Assembly (NCBI GenBank): GCA_920105625.2
Contig: OV050033.1
Span: 10,458,001-10,522,000, forward strand
Length of the DNA stretch: 64,000 bases
Reading direction: 5' to 3'
DNA from: Clusia tigrina
Lineage: Eukaryota > Arthropoda > Insecta > Diptera > Clusiidae
The notes below the pieces were generated by a model, which saw only the letters and a program-made list of their open reading frames with translations, ran no database searches and was not told where the DNA came from. The position numbers and the translations under genes are program-made. Below are positions 23,884-36,330 of this stretch, one piece after another (within the stretch, counting starts at the first letter, position 1; every line of letters starts with the position of its first letter).

Positions 23884-23893
23884 ATGTTTCATT

Positions 23894-23967
23894 AGAACTT
23901 CCGAATGTATTTTTGATTTCAGTAGAACTTCCGAATGTATTTTTGATTTCAGTAAAACTTGAATAAA
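23894..23967 (+). promoter_or_regulatory. Rpf1 3' end: 30-bp tandem duplication and poly(A) signal
   Basis: AGAACTTCCGAATGTATTTT...TTTCAGT occurs twice head-to-tail (23894-23923, 23924-23953; the tail of copy 2 reads CAGTAAAACTT), followed by AATAAA at 23962-23967, 79 bp after the stop codon. Confidence 0.75.
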
Positions 23968-24232
23968 GACTTTTTTTCTATTTAAAATAGTTTTTCCTGT
24001 GTATTATTTATAATCATGATTTCTTTTTACTCACGCACATTGGTAAGGGTTTACCAAGAAAACATCTTGAAAACACATTCAGTTGTAATTCTTAAAAAAT
24101 TGAGTGTAAATAATCGTACGACAAAAATAACACGGTCAATATGAATAAAGTTTATAAAGGTATTACTACACCGTCTCCCGTCTTCTAATACCATAGTAGT
24201 TGGTATAGCAACTACAATTTAATCCAAATTTC

Positions 24233-25446
24233 CTACATCATGGGACACTGGGGATTCGAAGCATCTGTGCCGGCCGGATTAAGAAGTGGCAACTGTCCGG
24301 TTGCGTCGGCGAGCAATTCTTCGGGGGGCTGGCCGTATTCTTGCAGTTTACGCATATCCTCCAAAACAATTTTGCATTTTTCGCGCTTAACCGCTGCTGT
24401 ATCGTTCTCCTGCTCATTTTCTAAATGACCCTCAATAATTTTATAGAGGTCGATTTGCTTTTCATACCTTTTAGGAGACATAATTATAAATTTCAAATCC
24501 ATAGTTTTAACTCTATTGACTTACCTGGTTTTATCTTCTGCAGATATTTTATCACCATTTTCTTCCATGTATGTAGGATATTTGGACAAGAGTTCTTTAA
24601 TACTTGGCAAAAGAATTTCAGCGGAGAGTAAACTCTGCATCATGCCCTCCATGAAGGGTAGGAATGTATTTCCTGCATTATCACCTTCCTATAAAATGTT
24701 TATCATATTTTAAATTGTTAGAAAAAAAAGCCAGGAATTTGGATAACGTTAAAACGTACCGAACCATCCATATTTAGACCATTGAACATGCTTAAAAAAT
24801 CATTATCCATTATTGGAGCAGTCAAACCCTCGCTACCCTCTTTGAGACCCTACAAATATATATGTTCGTTATAAGCAAATTTACAATTTTATATATATAC
24901 CAACGAATTAATTACAATACTTGCCTTGAGAGCTTGTGATATACTATCAGAATATTTTGCCACTTCCTCTTCATTGGTGGCGGGTACGCCTTGTAAAGTT
25001 AATTGGGCTGCTTCTGCCATTTTTTTAAAACCTTCCAGTATCTGATCTGGATCTTGCGGTAATGGTGGTACATCACCGCTAGGAGTCTCGGCACCACCGA
25101 ATAATGTGTTCATACGTTCGGCCAGTAATTTCGCCTGGTCCCTACGTTAGAAAATCAATTGAAAAATAATCGTTCGAAATTTCATCATTTACATAAAGAA
25201 TTCATCGGCATCGACTGTGCCTTCGGTCTTGTTTGGATCCTCACAGCCAGCTTGGGTGCTATATTTGTTGAAATCTTCTAAGCAATCTGTTTAAATATAA
25301 TATGTGGATATTTCTCTTAATGAATTACATAATTCTCATATTGCATTTCATAAATATACTTTAATAATTCGCATGGCATTCCAGCACACACACATACCAT
25401 CGAGTAACTTATTAAGTTCCTTATCGTCCTGATTCTTTTCTGCCAT
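24233..25446 (-). CDS. Pex19: Peroxin 19, peroxisomal membrane-protein import receptor (six exons)
   Basis: Exons on the minus strand: 25446-25398, 25286-25193, 25141-24925, 24849-24760, 24688-24525, 24467-24233; phases join without conflict to 282 residues (849 nt with stop). The product starts MAEKNQDDKELNKLLDDCLEDF (PEX3-binding region in the family), has EEEVAKYSDSISQALKGLKEG, then FLPFMEGMMQSLLSAEILLPSIKELLSKYP in the cargo-binding C-terminal domain, and ends QCPMM. CPMM is a CaaX box, as in other PEX19 proteins, expected to be farnesylated at Cys279. PEX19 binds newly made peroxisomal membrane proteins in the cytosol and docks on PEX3. Intron 3 uses a GC donor (AAG/GCAAGT at 24924); the nearby GT would shift frame to a stop. 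The other introns are GT-AG. The length is close to the ~290-300 residues usual for the family. Confidence 0.95.
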
Positions 25447-25920
25447 TTTTTAATTTTCAATTGCACTTTGACTTTCTCCAATTGCCTTGGCCTTTATGAA
25501 CTAAAATATAAGTATTTTAACCTGCTCAGTAGACTGGGCGATTTTCTTTCTTCTGACGTTTCGTCAATTTAATTTTTGGTATCAATTGCTGCATTATTGC
25601 CAGAGAGGAAAGAGAATCGAAACCTAAACGTCAAACGACAAAGCAGCGAAATAAAGCACACAGTGGTGTGTACATGAGTTCACAATGGATTCCCAGCAGG
25701 AAATTTGACTAAATTAATTGCGAAAATATAGAATTTATTTTGTAAAATACCAAAACTCATTACTATCCCGACAATACAAAAGAAATATTTTTGAATATCT
25801 TAGTTTTATAACATATATTCGAAATTACCCTGAAACAATTCTAACACAAGTTTATAAGCAGTATTGAATTACTTCGCTAATAAATCTTTGCAGAGGTTCA
25901 CATCATATCATATGCTTGAA

Positions 25921-25924
25921 GATA

Positions 25925-25979
<55 letters not shown>

Positions 25980-26036
25980 CATACATACATATATGTATAT
26001 ATATATATATATATATAATATATATATACATATATA

Positions 26037-26068
<32 letters not shown>

Positions 26069-26146
26069 CATACATATATACATATATATATATATCTATT
26101 TTATATTTTATTTTTATATAAAATATATATATATATATATATATTT
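25921..26146. repeat. (AT)n/(TACATA)n microsatellite
   Basis: Compound AT and ATAC repeats from about 25921 to 26146. Short Tyr/Ile ORFs on it are artefacts. Confidence 0.97.
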
Positions 26147-27225
26147 CTATGACATTTTCTGTATGAACTGAATCATATACGTATTGTGAATGATAAATTC
26201 CAGCTGGTATTTATGTCTGGTAAGAAATGTTGCTAAATGTTGTGGGTCCACTCAAAATCGTGGTCAATCCACTCAAAGTCGTGGTATCAAAGACAATATA
26301 CATACACACACTAAATTATTCATTCGAATGTGCAAACAACAATAGCCATGTGTGTAGCTGCCGATGGATACATATTGCCGATCAGGATTCCAATGTGGTT
26401 GCCATACACTTCAATATGTTGATTCTCACTCAAGAGAGCAATGAAAGGTCTTTCTGTATATTGTGTTTGTTACATACGCTGGCAGCGAAAGGACATTATT
26501 TCCTCTATATTCTCTGGCAATGAGCACGTCCGCGGATGATAACAAATTCATGATTTAGGGATAGAGAAGAAAAAATAAACAATATACATAACATATTTTT
26601 ATAGTGAGCCAATTGTGGATTTTAGAAAAACAAATTATCTCCTGTCAACCAACTACTGAGGAAATGCATCTGTTGCAATGAGTTGGTAATGGGTATTGAA
26701 GCAAAATGCAGCGGCAATTCATATGCTTCTGTTGTATATTTATTTTGTGATTATTATAATAAATTTTTTAAGAATCTATACAAAATTCAGCAAATGATCG
26801 TTCGGTACTTATGTTTTTATACTATCGTGCAATGTACTAATGCACCTTAATGAACATTAGTATCGTCGCTATCTCTCTTATATTTCATTAGTTTATGCTG
26901 ATTTACATTACTTCATGTTACTTAACAATACTTTTCTCTCTTAGAGAACATTAATTTATGCTACTGTGCATTACTTTATGCTACTTTGCATCGTTTACAT
27001 TACTTAACATTACTTTTCTCCCTTGCAGTACATTACTTTTTGTTACATGACTTTACTTTTCTCTTTTACATACATTACTTTATGCAACTTCATATTACTT
27101 TTCTATATTACAGTTTTCTTTTGTTAATTAACATTTGTTTTATCGCTTACAATAAATACATTGCTTCAAGCTCTCGACATTATTTTATGTTACTTAACAT
27201 AAATTTTCTCTGGGTGGGAGGTGGT
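26147..27225. other. Noncoding AT-rich interval
   Basis: No recognisable gene. From 26820 to 27220 there is an imperfect repetition of CATTACTT/TTACTTTTCTC words, a degenerate short-period satellite-like stretch. Confidence 0.5.
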
Positions 27226-28060
27226 GCATTTTTAGTTGAGATGGACATGTCCTTTTGGCTTCGTGATCATTGCAGCGAATTTTAGGCTGAGGTCGCGGTT
27301 ATAGGGGAAGTACTGGCTTGTCTGAAGAAGAAGAATATATCTTGACAAGATATTTGCATTTTATCTGACAGCGAAGCGGCTTTGTGCTCCCTGGAGTCGG
27401 ATATTATTATATCAAAAGCCGTCAAGAGCTATCGCAAATACTCGTATTTTGACGAGATAGCTAAGCAGACTCGTCTGGATCTGAACTGGGATCCCGCCCA
27501 AAGGGATATTCCAGGGAATTGCAAAGCAGATAAACTCGCCCGAGGGGGCACTACTGTACCGATTCAGCCATTTAGCCCAACCTCGGTATTCTCATTGCTC
27601 AATGTGAGCTACTAATTAACGCAACATCCTTAGGCGCAGCGGGCAGGTGCTAGTCTGAAGCAGCAGGATGCAAAATAGATAGACTAACTTGGCCTGAAAT
27701 AAATGTCAAGCGCTCAAAAGTTCTAATATCTCTAAATAGACCAATTATAGGTACAGTCATAAGTCTCCGAACATGACACTGGACCCAGGGTCCTAATGGT
27801 AGAATGTTGGGAATTGCCTCAAATGACTTTTGCAGAAGTTGCATGGATAAGGCGGAGCAGGAGTCAATCGAACACTTGATATGTACGTATCCAGTGCTGT
27901 CCAAAAGGAGATACACTTTCCGGGCGACTACTCTCTGGACTCTCTGGGAGACATTCCATATAAGAAAACAAGCTCCAACAACTGCTACATAAAAAGCTCC
28001 AAATGGCTGGACTTCTGAAAAGGAATGGGAATTGCGTCTCATTCCTAATGTTTGGGTAAT
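27226..28060 (+). mobile_element. Non-LTR retrotransposon 3' fragment (RNase H to C-terminal Cys region)
   Basis: Plus-strand frames show LSDSEAALCSLES (RNase H catalytic Asp), LDLNWDPAQRDIPGNCKADKLARGGTT (final RNase H helix), then CRSCMDKAEQESIEHLICTYPVLSKRR, the C-terminal C-x2-C...H...C motif common in insect non-LTR pol. Frame changes and stops separate the parts, so it is inactive. Confidence 0.85.
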
Positions 28061-28099
28061 TTAGAACTAGTAAACTAATGCCATCGCCTTGAAGAGGCA

Positions 28100-28215
28100 A
28101 ACATTTAGAAAGAAAGATTTTGAGACCATGTTCGGGGCTGGATGCGCACCCGCGTCCCCCGAGATTGTGAGGATAGCCGCGTCTCTAATATTCTGGATGC
28201 ACATACATATAAAAA
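28100..28215 (-). mobile_element. tRNA-derived SINE, copy 3 (head part, degenerate)
   Basis: The minus strand reads ...CTCACAATCTCGGGGGACGCGGGTGCGCATCCAGCCCCGAACATGGTCTCAAAAT: a damaged B box followed by the AGCATGG.CTCGAAAT-type junction of the SINE seen at 39262 and 63240. Interrupted here in 20-base pieces: key blocks are GGGTGCGCATCC and GGTCTCAAAAT. The body is missing. Confidence 0.5.
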
Positions 28216-29040
28216 TGAAATTTATTACTTCTCAAGGTCGCCGAAAAGAGCCCCCGATTGTCATTCAAAATATTGACGGTAATTTTCAATGAAACTTCTA
28301 CGAAATTCTCGCTCGTACTGATTCTAGTGCACTGGCATCAGCATCATGCGTTGCATATTTCAAGGACATGCACCTCACTGAGCGAGTGACGATTAACTGC
28401 GACCAAAGATGGAAACCGCACTCATACTTTGCTGAACGTCAATCATGATGAAGCCAAGAAGAAAAAAATTCAAAAACTAAAATGCTGAAATTAGGGAGAT
28501 TTTGAAGGGCAACGAAATCCTGTGGAGTTTTATTTCTGCTTGCCACCGCAGGGCATGGTTATTACCAACATGTACTCCGTATGGTTTGAGCGAGAGTAAA
28601 TTGACTGTGGCAGAATTTTGTGCTACCACGACTAATCCGAATTCGGTGCGCTGTACTTGTGGTCGGAGCGGTGTTGGGCTTTCGGATGCACTCAAGAGTG
28701 TGGTTTGTTGATATAGACCCAATGCTGGCAAACAAGGTTTTAGCTGATAAATAGAATAGGTTTGAGCAATGCCACCATTGGCGTTTAATATGGCAGTGGA
28801 CCCAAAATTCCGCAAATAAGTTTCCTTAGCAATGGCATAACTGCACTTTCAATCCACCCGAGTCATCAGTTGGTTCACGGATTTTTTCATGCTAGTCTAT
28901 TCGGTGATATAATGATTTTGCAGCATCAATGCAAAAACTGTCTCTCATTAGAATGTGAGAACGCCTACAATCATTCTGAAATCCTTTTTTCAGAGTGCCA
29001 GTATAAATTTGATTTGCTGAGTAACCGTACAGTTTGTACA
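28216..29040. other. Noncoding interval, no supported feature
   Basis: Short frames only; 28480-28820 holds two overlapping antisense ORFs without family motifs. It may be old transposon sequence, but nothing is recognisable. Confidence 0.4.
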
Positions 29041-29520
29041 TGAGCTATTTATCATGTAGACATACTCCACCTTGCTTCCGCTTTCCTCATCATCCCTTCT
29101 TCCACATGGTTATTAATCATCTGTAGAGGCATCAGTACGTTGCTTACTTGCTCATTCGGTATGTGGATGCCGCTTTTAGCAATAGCGTCCGGGTTTCTTT
29201 CTATGTTCTTGTGGCCCAGCATCCAGTAGATGGGTTTCTGCCTTACATTGAAGAACAATTCTGGATGATACACAGCATGAAGTTATAGCTTTAATCGCAG
29301 CTTGGCTAGAAATCTATTGTGGAGAGTGTAGTTTCTGGTATGCAGGCGAGCTTTCTGGCTTTCCCAGCGGCAAACACTCCGGGTGAAAGACACTGCAATA
29401 ATCAAGCTGTCTAATATCTAGCTTGGGACAGTACACGCCTGCTCCAGTAGCGTCTTCCATTTTCGAGCAGTCGGTGAACAGTGATGGTTTTTTATTTAGC
29501 TCATGCCTCTGCGACATCCC
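29040..29520 (-). mobile_element. Non-LTR retrotransposon RNase H fragment
   Basis: The minus strand shows SLFTDCSKMEDATGAGVYCPKLD...LDYCSVFHPECLPLGK (first half of RNase H; TDGSK changed to TDCSK, QAE changed to HPE) and, after a break, IYWMLGHKNIERNPDAIAKSG, a decayed VPGHxxIxGNExADxLAxxG. Catalytic residues are damaged. Confidence 0.8.
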
Positions 29521-29823
29521 TTCTTTTCAATCACATATTTCGCGAACGAAGAGTAGATAAGCTGAAAAGCTTCTTATACAATCTTATTACTTGACTCGTT
29601 ATACGATCATTGATGATAATGTTGCCTCTATACCCTTGACTGCTTTAAGTGCATGAATGAAAAAGAGAAACACTTTGAATGCAACACCATTTTTGGGTAA
29701 TCACATGTTTATGTAGTCAGGAACAGCGTCAATCGATGAACTTGGCTGATCATCCCCGCTGTTTACATGGTAGGCGCTAATGCACCCACGATAGACTGAA
29801 ATGCAAGCGCATCTGTACCTGGA

Positions 29824-29862
29824 CGAACCAAACCAAGCCAAACCAAACCGAACCGAACCGTA
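29824..29862. repeat. (AACCA)n/(AACCG)n short tandem repeat
   Basis: AACCAAACCAAGCCAAACC followed by AACCGAACCGAACCG, a pentameric repeat of about eight units. Confidence 0.9.
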
Positions 29863-30889
29863 CACAACACACGCACTGTTTCTGGTGAATTTTGGAGGAA
29901 CCGTCATAAAATTCCCTTGCTAGTTGAGGGAATGTGCCTACACCGGAATGGCACCAGCGCAGCACATCGCAGCGGCCCATCCATATATCAACGTTTAAAA
30001 TGCTGTGATTTTACGGTCGCTGATCGCTACCACAATAGCTCGGAAATGTTCCCAATTGTCCAGTTTTGACTTGCTATTTTTTGCACTGAGTCCTTTTTGT
30101 GTATTTGATTTAAACATAAAAAATTTAACTTTTAGTCATACCAAAAAGGACACCGAAACAATTGTAAAATCCAATAATGCAGTGATATGTTTTCCCGTGA
30201 ATTCTAAGGCACTGGAAATCTGTCCAGGCAGGCTTCGGTTACGAAATGAAGGTATTTGCAACAAGACATGGTTCTAACTTCACTGTACAACACTCGTAGC
30301 CATTTGATCCTTGTCGTTTTTATGGCGACCGTGATTACTTCATTGTGAGTACTCCCGCTCGTGACTTCGCGGCTCATGCATACGTCAGAGTTTGCGGTTT
30401 TATGAGCGCTACGAATGCGTAATGAGAGGAGCAGGGACGCTACACAGAGCCCACGGGTTTGCCTGGCTTTGTTGCTTGTGATTGGCCATTACTGCGGTTT
30501 TATTGCGCTCATAATCGTGGCATAAATGTTTTATGGACCCAATGCTCATAAGGTGAATAATTGTTATTTGTTTGTTATTATTTATATGCGCATTGTTTTA
30601 GTTTAATGCAATTGAAACGCGTCCGTTCAGTTCTGAAGGGCAGAATACTGAAGGATGCTCAGGGGAAATTATATTCTAAACCCATTCTTTTATATGATGA
30701 CAGTGGCGTAGCAATAGGGCGACGGGGTGACTGACAAAATACCAAGGGCCACAACTTGATGAGCACATGTAAATGTTTAATTTTGTGGAGACCCCAGTCT
30801 ACAAATTTGTCAAACACCTCCTCACATATGTGCTGGTACACCACTGTAAGAGGACAATTTGACAAACATTTTCTTTGCTATATTCTCAC

Positions 30890-31390
30890 TGTTTTAGCCA
30901 AAATCCATTTATTAGGCATAATTGATACCAGGACACACCCTATTAAGAAGAATAAGGTGCCGCAAGGGAACACCACCATTCTTCTTGAGTGCAGTTTTGC
31001 TGATCACTGGAGCCCTAAGCTCCACACCTACGAGGGCGAGGGTGCGGTGCTGAGGAGGAAGAAGAGACAGTCAACATACACCTTATGTGTCAATGTCCAT
31101 CCTTAGCCAGACGAAGGATGTACATATTCGGGGCTCCTCTCTTAACCAGCCTGACAGAGCTCGCAACCTGTAAGATTAGGGGCGTAGCCAAATTTCTCAA
31201 ATTGTCAGGTTGTTTCCCTACTTTGTATTAGTGGAGTCGTGCCGCCTCCAGTGCTGCAGGGGTGCTCACCACCTGACCATGCTCGACTTAGGTGGCCATG
31301 ACGCGTACAGCACCTCGTCTGAGGTATCACAATGGGTCATTATTTTTGCCTGAGTGTGCTTTTTGGTGCCACTCCAACCTAACATAACTT
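30890..31390 (+). mobile_element. Non-LTR retrotransposon C-terminal and 3' end fragment
   Basis: A plus-strand frame has TYTLCVNVHP (HLLCQCPSL-like) then YSGLLS, LTELATCKIRGVAKFLKLSGCF in broken frames. GGTATCACAATGGGTCA at 31321-31340 is the terminal block also seen near 58767 and in other 3' ends here. The YSGLLS...ATCKIRG order is that of the pol C-terminus. Confidence 0.6.
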
Positions 31391-31399
31391 CTGCTTTGC

Positions 31400-33670
31400 T
31401 TTAGAATCCATGCTTCCCCAGTTGAAACCCATCTTCCCATGAGTGGTACTCGAGTTTATCTGCTTTTGAGTCACCAGACTTAGAATACGAGTGTGGTGAC
31501 ATGTTGCGTCAACTCGATGTATTTCTATTCCATTGCCGCACATTGTGGCGCCGCTTCTTTGAGCGGGTTTAATTTAAAATGTAAAGCAATTCCTCGCAAG
31601 AACAAAAAACGTCCATTTTCATTGCGAGATTATTATAGAAGATGCACAACGAACAGAATATCAAATAGTGTCCAGCACTCGCACAGCCGGTGGTATGCCT
31701 TGCATATGTAGCTTCATTAATAACTTGACTTCAGCCTAAGTCCTTAGAGAATATCAACAAATATCGTAAAAGGAGGAAGCAGCAAAGCCAGCCAACAACG
31801 CCTAGCAATCTAGCACCTTCAACAGAAACTCGCAGCGGTTCAGTTTTATACACGCGGAGTATCGCAGACAAATGCGAGTTGCCTACAAAGCGTAGTCCTT
31901 CCTCAGATATTGAATCGGGCAACCGATTCACTACGCTCGCTCGTGTATCAGCGGGCGAAAGGATTAAATTGTTTCTTATAAATATTTTGCTTGGATTTAA
32001 AAGTGTTAAAGAACTTAGTTGCCATGATTAAAAGCATTACCCAGGATAATCGCATTAGAATGAAACTCAATGGCGGTTTATTTGTAAACGCATCGTTGTG
32101 CGCAGCCAGAAATAGACAGAAACAAAGAGAGCGAGGGAGAGTGAGAGCGGCAGGCAGGTACGCTAATGCGGCTTAACGCAGGCACCGCCCCATTTAGCCC
32201 AGCATCGCGTTCACTGAGTCCGCTATGCAACGCCAGTACAGCGCAACGAATGTGTTTAACCCCTTTGTGGAAATTTTCCCTGCGCACTTAATTGCTGCCA
32301 TTATACGTTTATGGGTCAAGTTTTCAGGGGCTGTGTTCAAGGGAAAACCTTTTTTGTACACGTACGCAGAAAATTAGCATATATGTAGGACAATATGGCG
32401 AATAATTAAAGAGAAATACGAGCAAATGACAAAAGAGTATGTGTAGCAAACAGTTGAGTAGGCAGCGACCGGGATGAAATCGTCCTACCCACAAAACAAT
32501 GGATATCCATAATCCCCTGGTTGGCCGCAGATGATGTTCGTATGTGCGAGAATTTATTTTGTGAGAGTTTATTTTGTTTGCTACGAATTTTCAGCAGGTC
32601 TTTCCCGCTGTGGTCTGATGAATTCAATTGGTTGGAACAGCGTTTGAAGGCGGAAAACCCAAGTAAATCGTGTTCAATTTGGAACAACAAGTCTGTAGCT
32701 CTCAGAAATGTTGATAATTTGTATTTGTGTTCTCAGAAGTGAAAAGTGCATCCTAGAACAAAGCAATGGCATAATTAGATTTTCAACAAAAACATTCTTT
32801 GTGCAAACCTCAATAAAAACATGCTCTCAAATTTCAACCTAACATACGGCCTCCTATCCAACATATTTGCTTGCATCCTGCAACTACCAAAAAAAAAAAC
32901 AAACCATGCCTGACACGTATGTAAACGACACACAGCATCCTCCGACAACGGACACATTCATTGACTTCGTTGTGCGCTCTTGATGTAGTCCAAATGTCTG
33001 CCAACTTGCAAAACATCATTCGTCATCTACCGCTGTGTTGTGTGCCCGTGCACACATTTCCCGAATTGAATTCACACCCTCTCGACCGCACCAACTACAC
33101 CCACCTTTCAAAACTCATTAGGCTCCAAACGGAGTGCCAAGTGGTTGCCGCTGGCGGTACGATCACAGACGGCAACAAATTGATCATTAAACAGAAGGCA
33201 AGGTAGGCGCAAAGACAATGAAAAGCGCCCGCGGAAACACAACACCATGCCACGCCATGCAACGCAACGCAATGCAGGCGTGCAACTCAAACATCTGGAG
33301 AAGAGGCCCGTGGAGACGAATGCTGTGTGCGCACAAAAACAACAACAAAACACTGCTAGACATAAGATTAATTTGTTTTCTCTTGACATGACCGCCGCTT
33401 CAAATGCCCGCAATTCCCATCATCAGTAAACAACCTGTTGTGCTCTCATCTCCACTCCAGCACCACTTTGTAATGACTTTCTTTCCGTCTTTTTACTTTT
33501 CACTGATCGCTGGGATGACCTCGCCTCTCCCCTCTCGCCCCGCACCATAATCGAACGCTTTTGTTAATATTGTGTTTGAGATTTTGTCAAGAGTGACGAT
33601 AAATCATCGCATAATAAAGAATAATTCGATTATACCGCGATAGAGATCACAATTCGAAGATAATATTAGA
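31400..33670. other. Gene-poor interval, no supported feature
   Basis: About 2.3 kb of mixed composition with short frames only (longest about 100 residues, no family motifs). Nothing supported. Confidence 0.5.
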
Positions 33671-33679
33671 AACACACAA

Positions 33680-34082
33680 AGAGAGAGAGAGAGAGGGAGA
33701 GAGAGATAGAGAGATATAGAGGGAGATAGAGAAAGATAGAGGGACAGAGGGAGATAGAGGGAGATAGAGAGATAGATATATAGAGAGAGATAGAGATATA
33801 TAGAGAAAGATGAGAGATAGACAGAGATAGAGATAGTTAGATAAAGATAGAGGGATAGATAGAGATAGATAAAGAAAGATAGAGAAAGATAAAGAAAGAT
33901 AGAGAGATAGAGATAGACAGATAAAGATAGAGGGGTAGATAAAGATAGAGGGATAGATAAAGATAGAGAGATATAGAGTGAGATAGAAAGAGAAAGATAG
34001 AGGAAGATAGGAAGATAGATAGAGAGCAATAGAGGGAGATAGGGTGAGAGATAGAGAGAAATAGAGAGCGAGATAGATATAC
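33680..34082. repeat. Purine repeat (GAGATAGAGA)n
   Basis: About 400 bp of GAGATAGAGAGATA-type repeats on the plus strand (pure A/G with some T). Its minus-strand Ser/Leu/Tyr ORFs are artefacts. Confidence 0.95.
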
Positions 34083-34199
34083 AGATATTGTAGCAGCTGC
34101 CCACGTCCCGGTAAAACCTTGGTAGGCCTGGAAATACATTATTGATCCGTCACCAATAAGTTGGCGGGTCAGGTTAAGTTGAGCTTGCTCCCTATTCGC

Positions 34200-34760
34200 C
34201 AGAACTCGGCTCTGTACGCTTGTACCCATAAAGGAATGGTGCTAGCCCAAATCTATTCATCTCTTCTATATGGGGCAAACTTCAACAACACCCTACCAAA
34301 CTTAAGATTATGTGGATCCCAGGACACACGGGTATTAGCGGCAATGAGTTGGCCGACGAAGTGAACCAAGTTAGCGCTTACTGAACCACTCCTCACTTAG
34401 GGATATTTCTTAACCAACGACTTTTTTGGCTTATATTACCTCCTGCTAAGAAGAAAAGTGCCATACACCCAGATTTAACCTTCACAAAACAACATCAGCA
34501 TACCCTACTACCAGCAAGTGCAACGGTTTTAAAGGTTTTGTACGATTGAATCTTGGACACATCTTGCTCACACATGGACATTTACTCAGCGACACCAAAG
34601 CACTGATCTGGCCGCTATACAACATCCAAATTGCATATTGGACCACTGCCAGCATTATCCTTTCGAGGTTATATCAAGACTCTCCTCCATCAGTCTTGTT
34701 ACAAGCACCAAGTGTCAACAACATCCATAACATTTCAACGGCAAGGATTGCTTTTCACCA
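34200..34760 (+). mobile_element. Jockey-like retrotransposon C-terminal fragment (RNase H end)
   Basis: At about 34311-34365 a frame reads WIPGHTGISGNELADEV, the intact final RNase H motif. It is followed by a decayed tail with LAHTWTFTQRH and QSTDLAAIQHPNCILDHC, corresponding to the Leu/His/Cys-rich C-terminus (HLTHGHLL...CPLC...HIL.EC) of Jockey-type pol. Stops and frameshifts are present. Confidence 0.8.
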
Positions 34761-35330
34761 GAAAAGGAAATAATGGCTGGAGTGGTACAAGGTATTTTGC
34801 TTGGTCGTCTTCTCTGTTTCTATTTATTTCAGATCTGCTAACAAATAAGAGCTTAGTTACTTCCACATTTCTGATGATACTGCTATTCAAGTACACATAA
34901 AAATCCGCAAACCGCCCCTCGTGATTTAAAGGAACAATTCAAAAATGTGGCTGGCAACAAGGCGAATCCTGGTTAATGAATCCAAATGTACACCTACTAC
35001 CTTCCCTCTCAAAACTATTCCCTGTCCAACTGTGTCACTAAACAGCATAAAAATATCGCAAGCGAAAGAAATAAAATACTTCGGAATCCACCTTCACCGT
35101 AGATTAGTTTGGAGAAAACACATCGAAGCGAAAAGAACTCAAATGAAATTAAATGCCATCTCCACGAATTGGACGATCAATATAAGATCAAAGTTGAGTC
35201 TAGAATACAAAAAATCATTTAAAAAGCGAATATTAAGTCCATATGCACATGTGGTGTGCAAGTGTGAGAACCTCAAATCTAGAGGATGTCTTTCTAAAGC
35301 AGAAGTTGGTTATTAAGTGTTAGCTTAGAG
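34760..35330 (+). mobile_element. Jockey-like reverse-transcriptase fragment
   Basis: AGVVQGILLG and LFLFISDLLTN match the RT motif VPQGSVLGPxLFxLFxxDLP; the catalytic FADD is lost (STFLMILLF). Then WLATRRILVNESKCTPTTFP, KEIKYFGIHLHRRLVWRKHI and NAISTNWTI match thumb-side RT motifs (K.YLG..LD..L.W..HI). It is out of natural order, because the C-terminal fragment lies upstream of it. Confidence 0.8.
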
Positions 35331-35804
35331 TTGTGACCCATATGCCAGTAAATTGAAGTAACTTTGATGTCCACCTGTTTCCGTTTATTATATAGTGTGG
35401 TTTTGCCACCTCAAACTAGACCAAGCTGCAACCCACATATATCTTGACATTTTCTGATTGAGACAAATGGGTGAGTATTTAGAATTACTGACAGGCAGGA
35501 ACTCTTTTTCAAAGTCAAAATTACTTGTACTGATTCAGTGGAAGTGGCCCTCATTCTCCAGTTGCCAACCCTAATTTGCAGTTGGTCGAGGTGTTTTTGT
35601 AGTTGGTGAGCGGCAGTTAAAGGATGTACGCCGGGATACAGTTCAACTAGACAAGGTAAGATTCTTATTGAACCGACGGCACCCCTCCATACTGTTTTGG
35701 GACACTTCTACCGACGATAAGGTTTCCCCACACTACCCAATATTCCCACCAAGGTGCCTCGGGTGACTGTCGATAAATGAATACTTTCAAAAGTTTGGTA
35801 GGTA

Positions 35805-35882
35805 TGATGAGGATCATGATGAAGATGACGATGATGATGGAGATGGTGAAGATGATGGAGAAGATGAAGACAATGAAGATGC
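35805..35882. repeat. GATGATGAAGAT-type low-complexity tract
   Basis: Imperfect trinucleotide repeats of GAT/GAAGAT over about 80 bp; no gene attached. Confidence 0.85.
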
Positions 35883-36085
35883 ATATGTACCCAACAATCT
35901 CCACATTTTTATACTAAAATATACTCCTATAAAAAAATCCTTTAACATTCAACCATAACTAATGACAATTTACGCGCTCAAGGATTTTCCAGGAAAACGA
36001 CGACAAAATTGTATTTTTCCTTATGCAAATTCCACGAAATAAAAAGTTGGCTTTTGTTCAAAGTAAAATTTAATTGAAAAAACCA

Positions 36086-36330
36086 ACACACACACACACA
36101 CACACCCATGCATATAATACCCGCGGTTTGAATGAAGTCTCCCCCCAATTACAGAATAATGCTCGCGCTCTCACCACCAAAGTGTCTGATCGTGCCAGAG
36201 TTGATCAGCGACGTCATGGCTGCATAGCATCAAAGCACTTTATGCCCAACTGGCATGCAAATGAGCCCTTATACGAGGCAGGCAGACGTTGACTGCTGCT
36301 GCTGCTGCTGTTGTTGTTGTTGCTTGCTGC
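36086..36330. repeat. (CA)n at 36086-36107 and (CTG)n/(TTG)n at 36293-36324
   Basis: Two short microsatellites in otherwise unassigned sequence; the CTG tract reads GACTGCTGCTGCTGCTGCTG then TTGTTGTTG. Confidence 0.9.

Noticed and set aside
26227..26523. 98-residue ORF after the AT microsatellite
   Set aside because: No family motif, no splice or promoter context, low-complexity start.
33604..34229. Two overlapping Ser/Leu/Tyr ORFs on the minus strand
   Set aside because: Purine microsatellite artefact.
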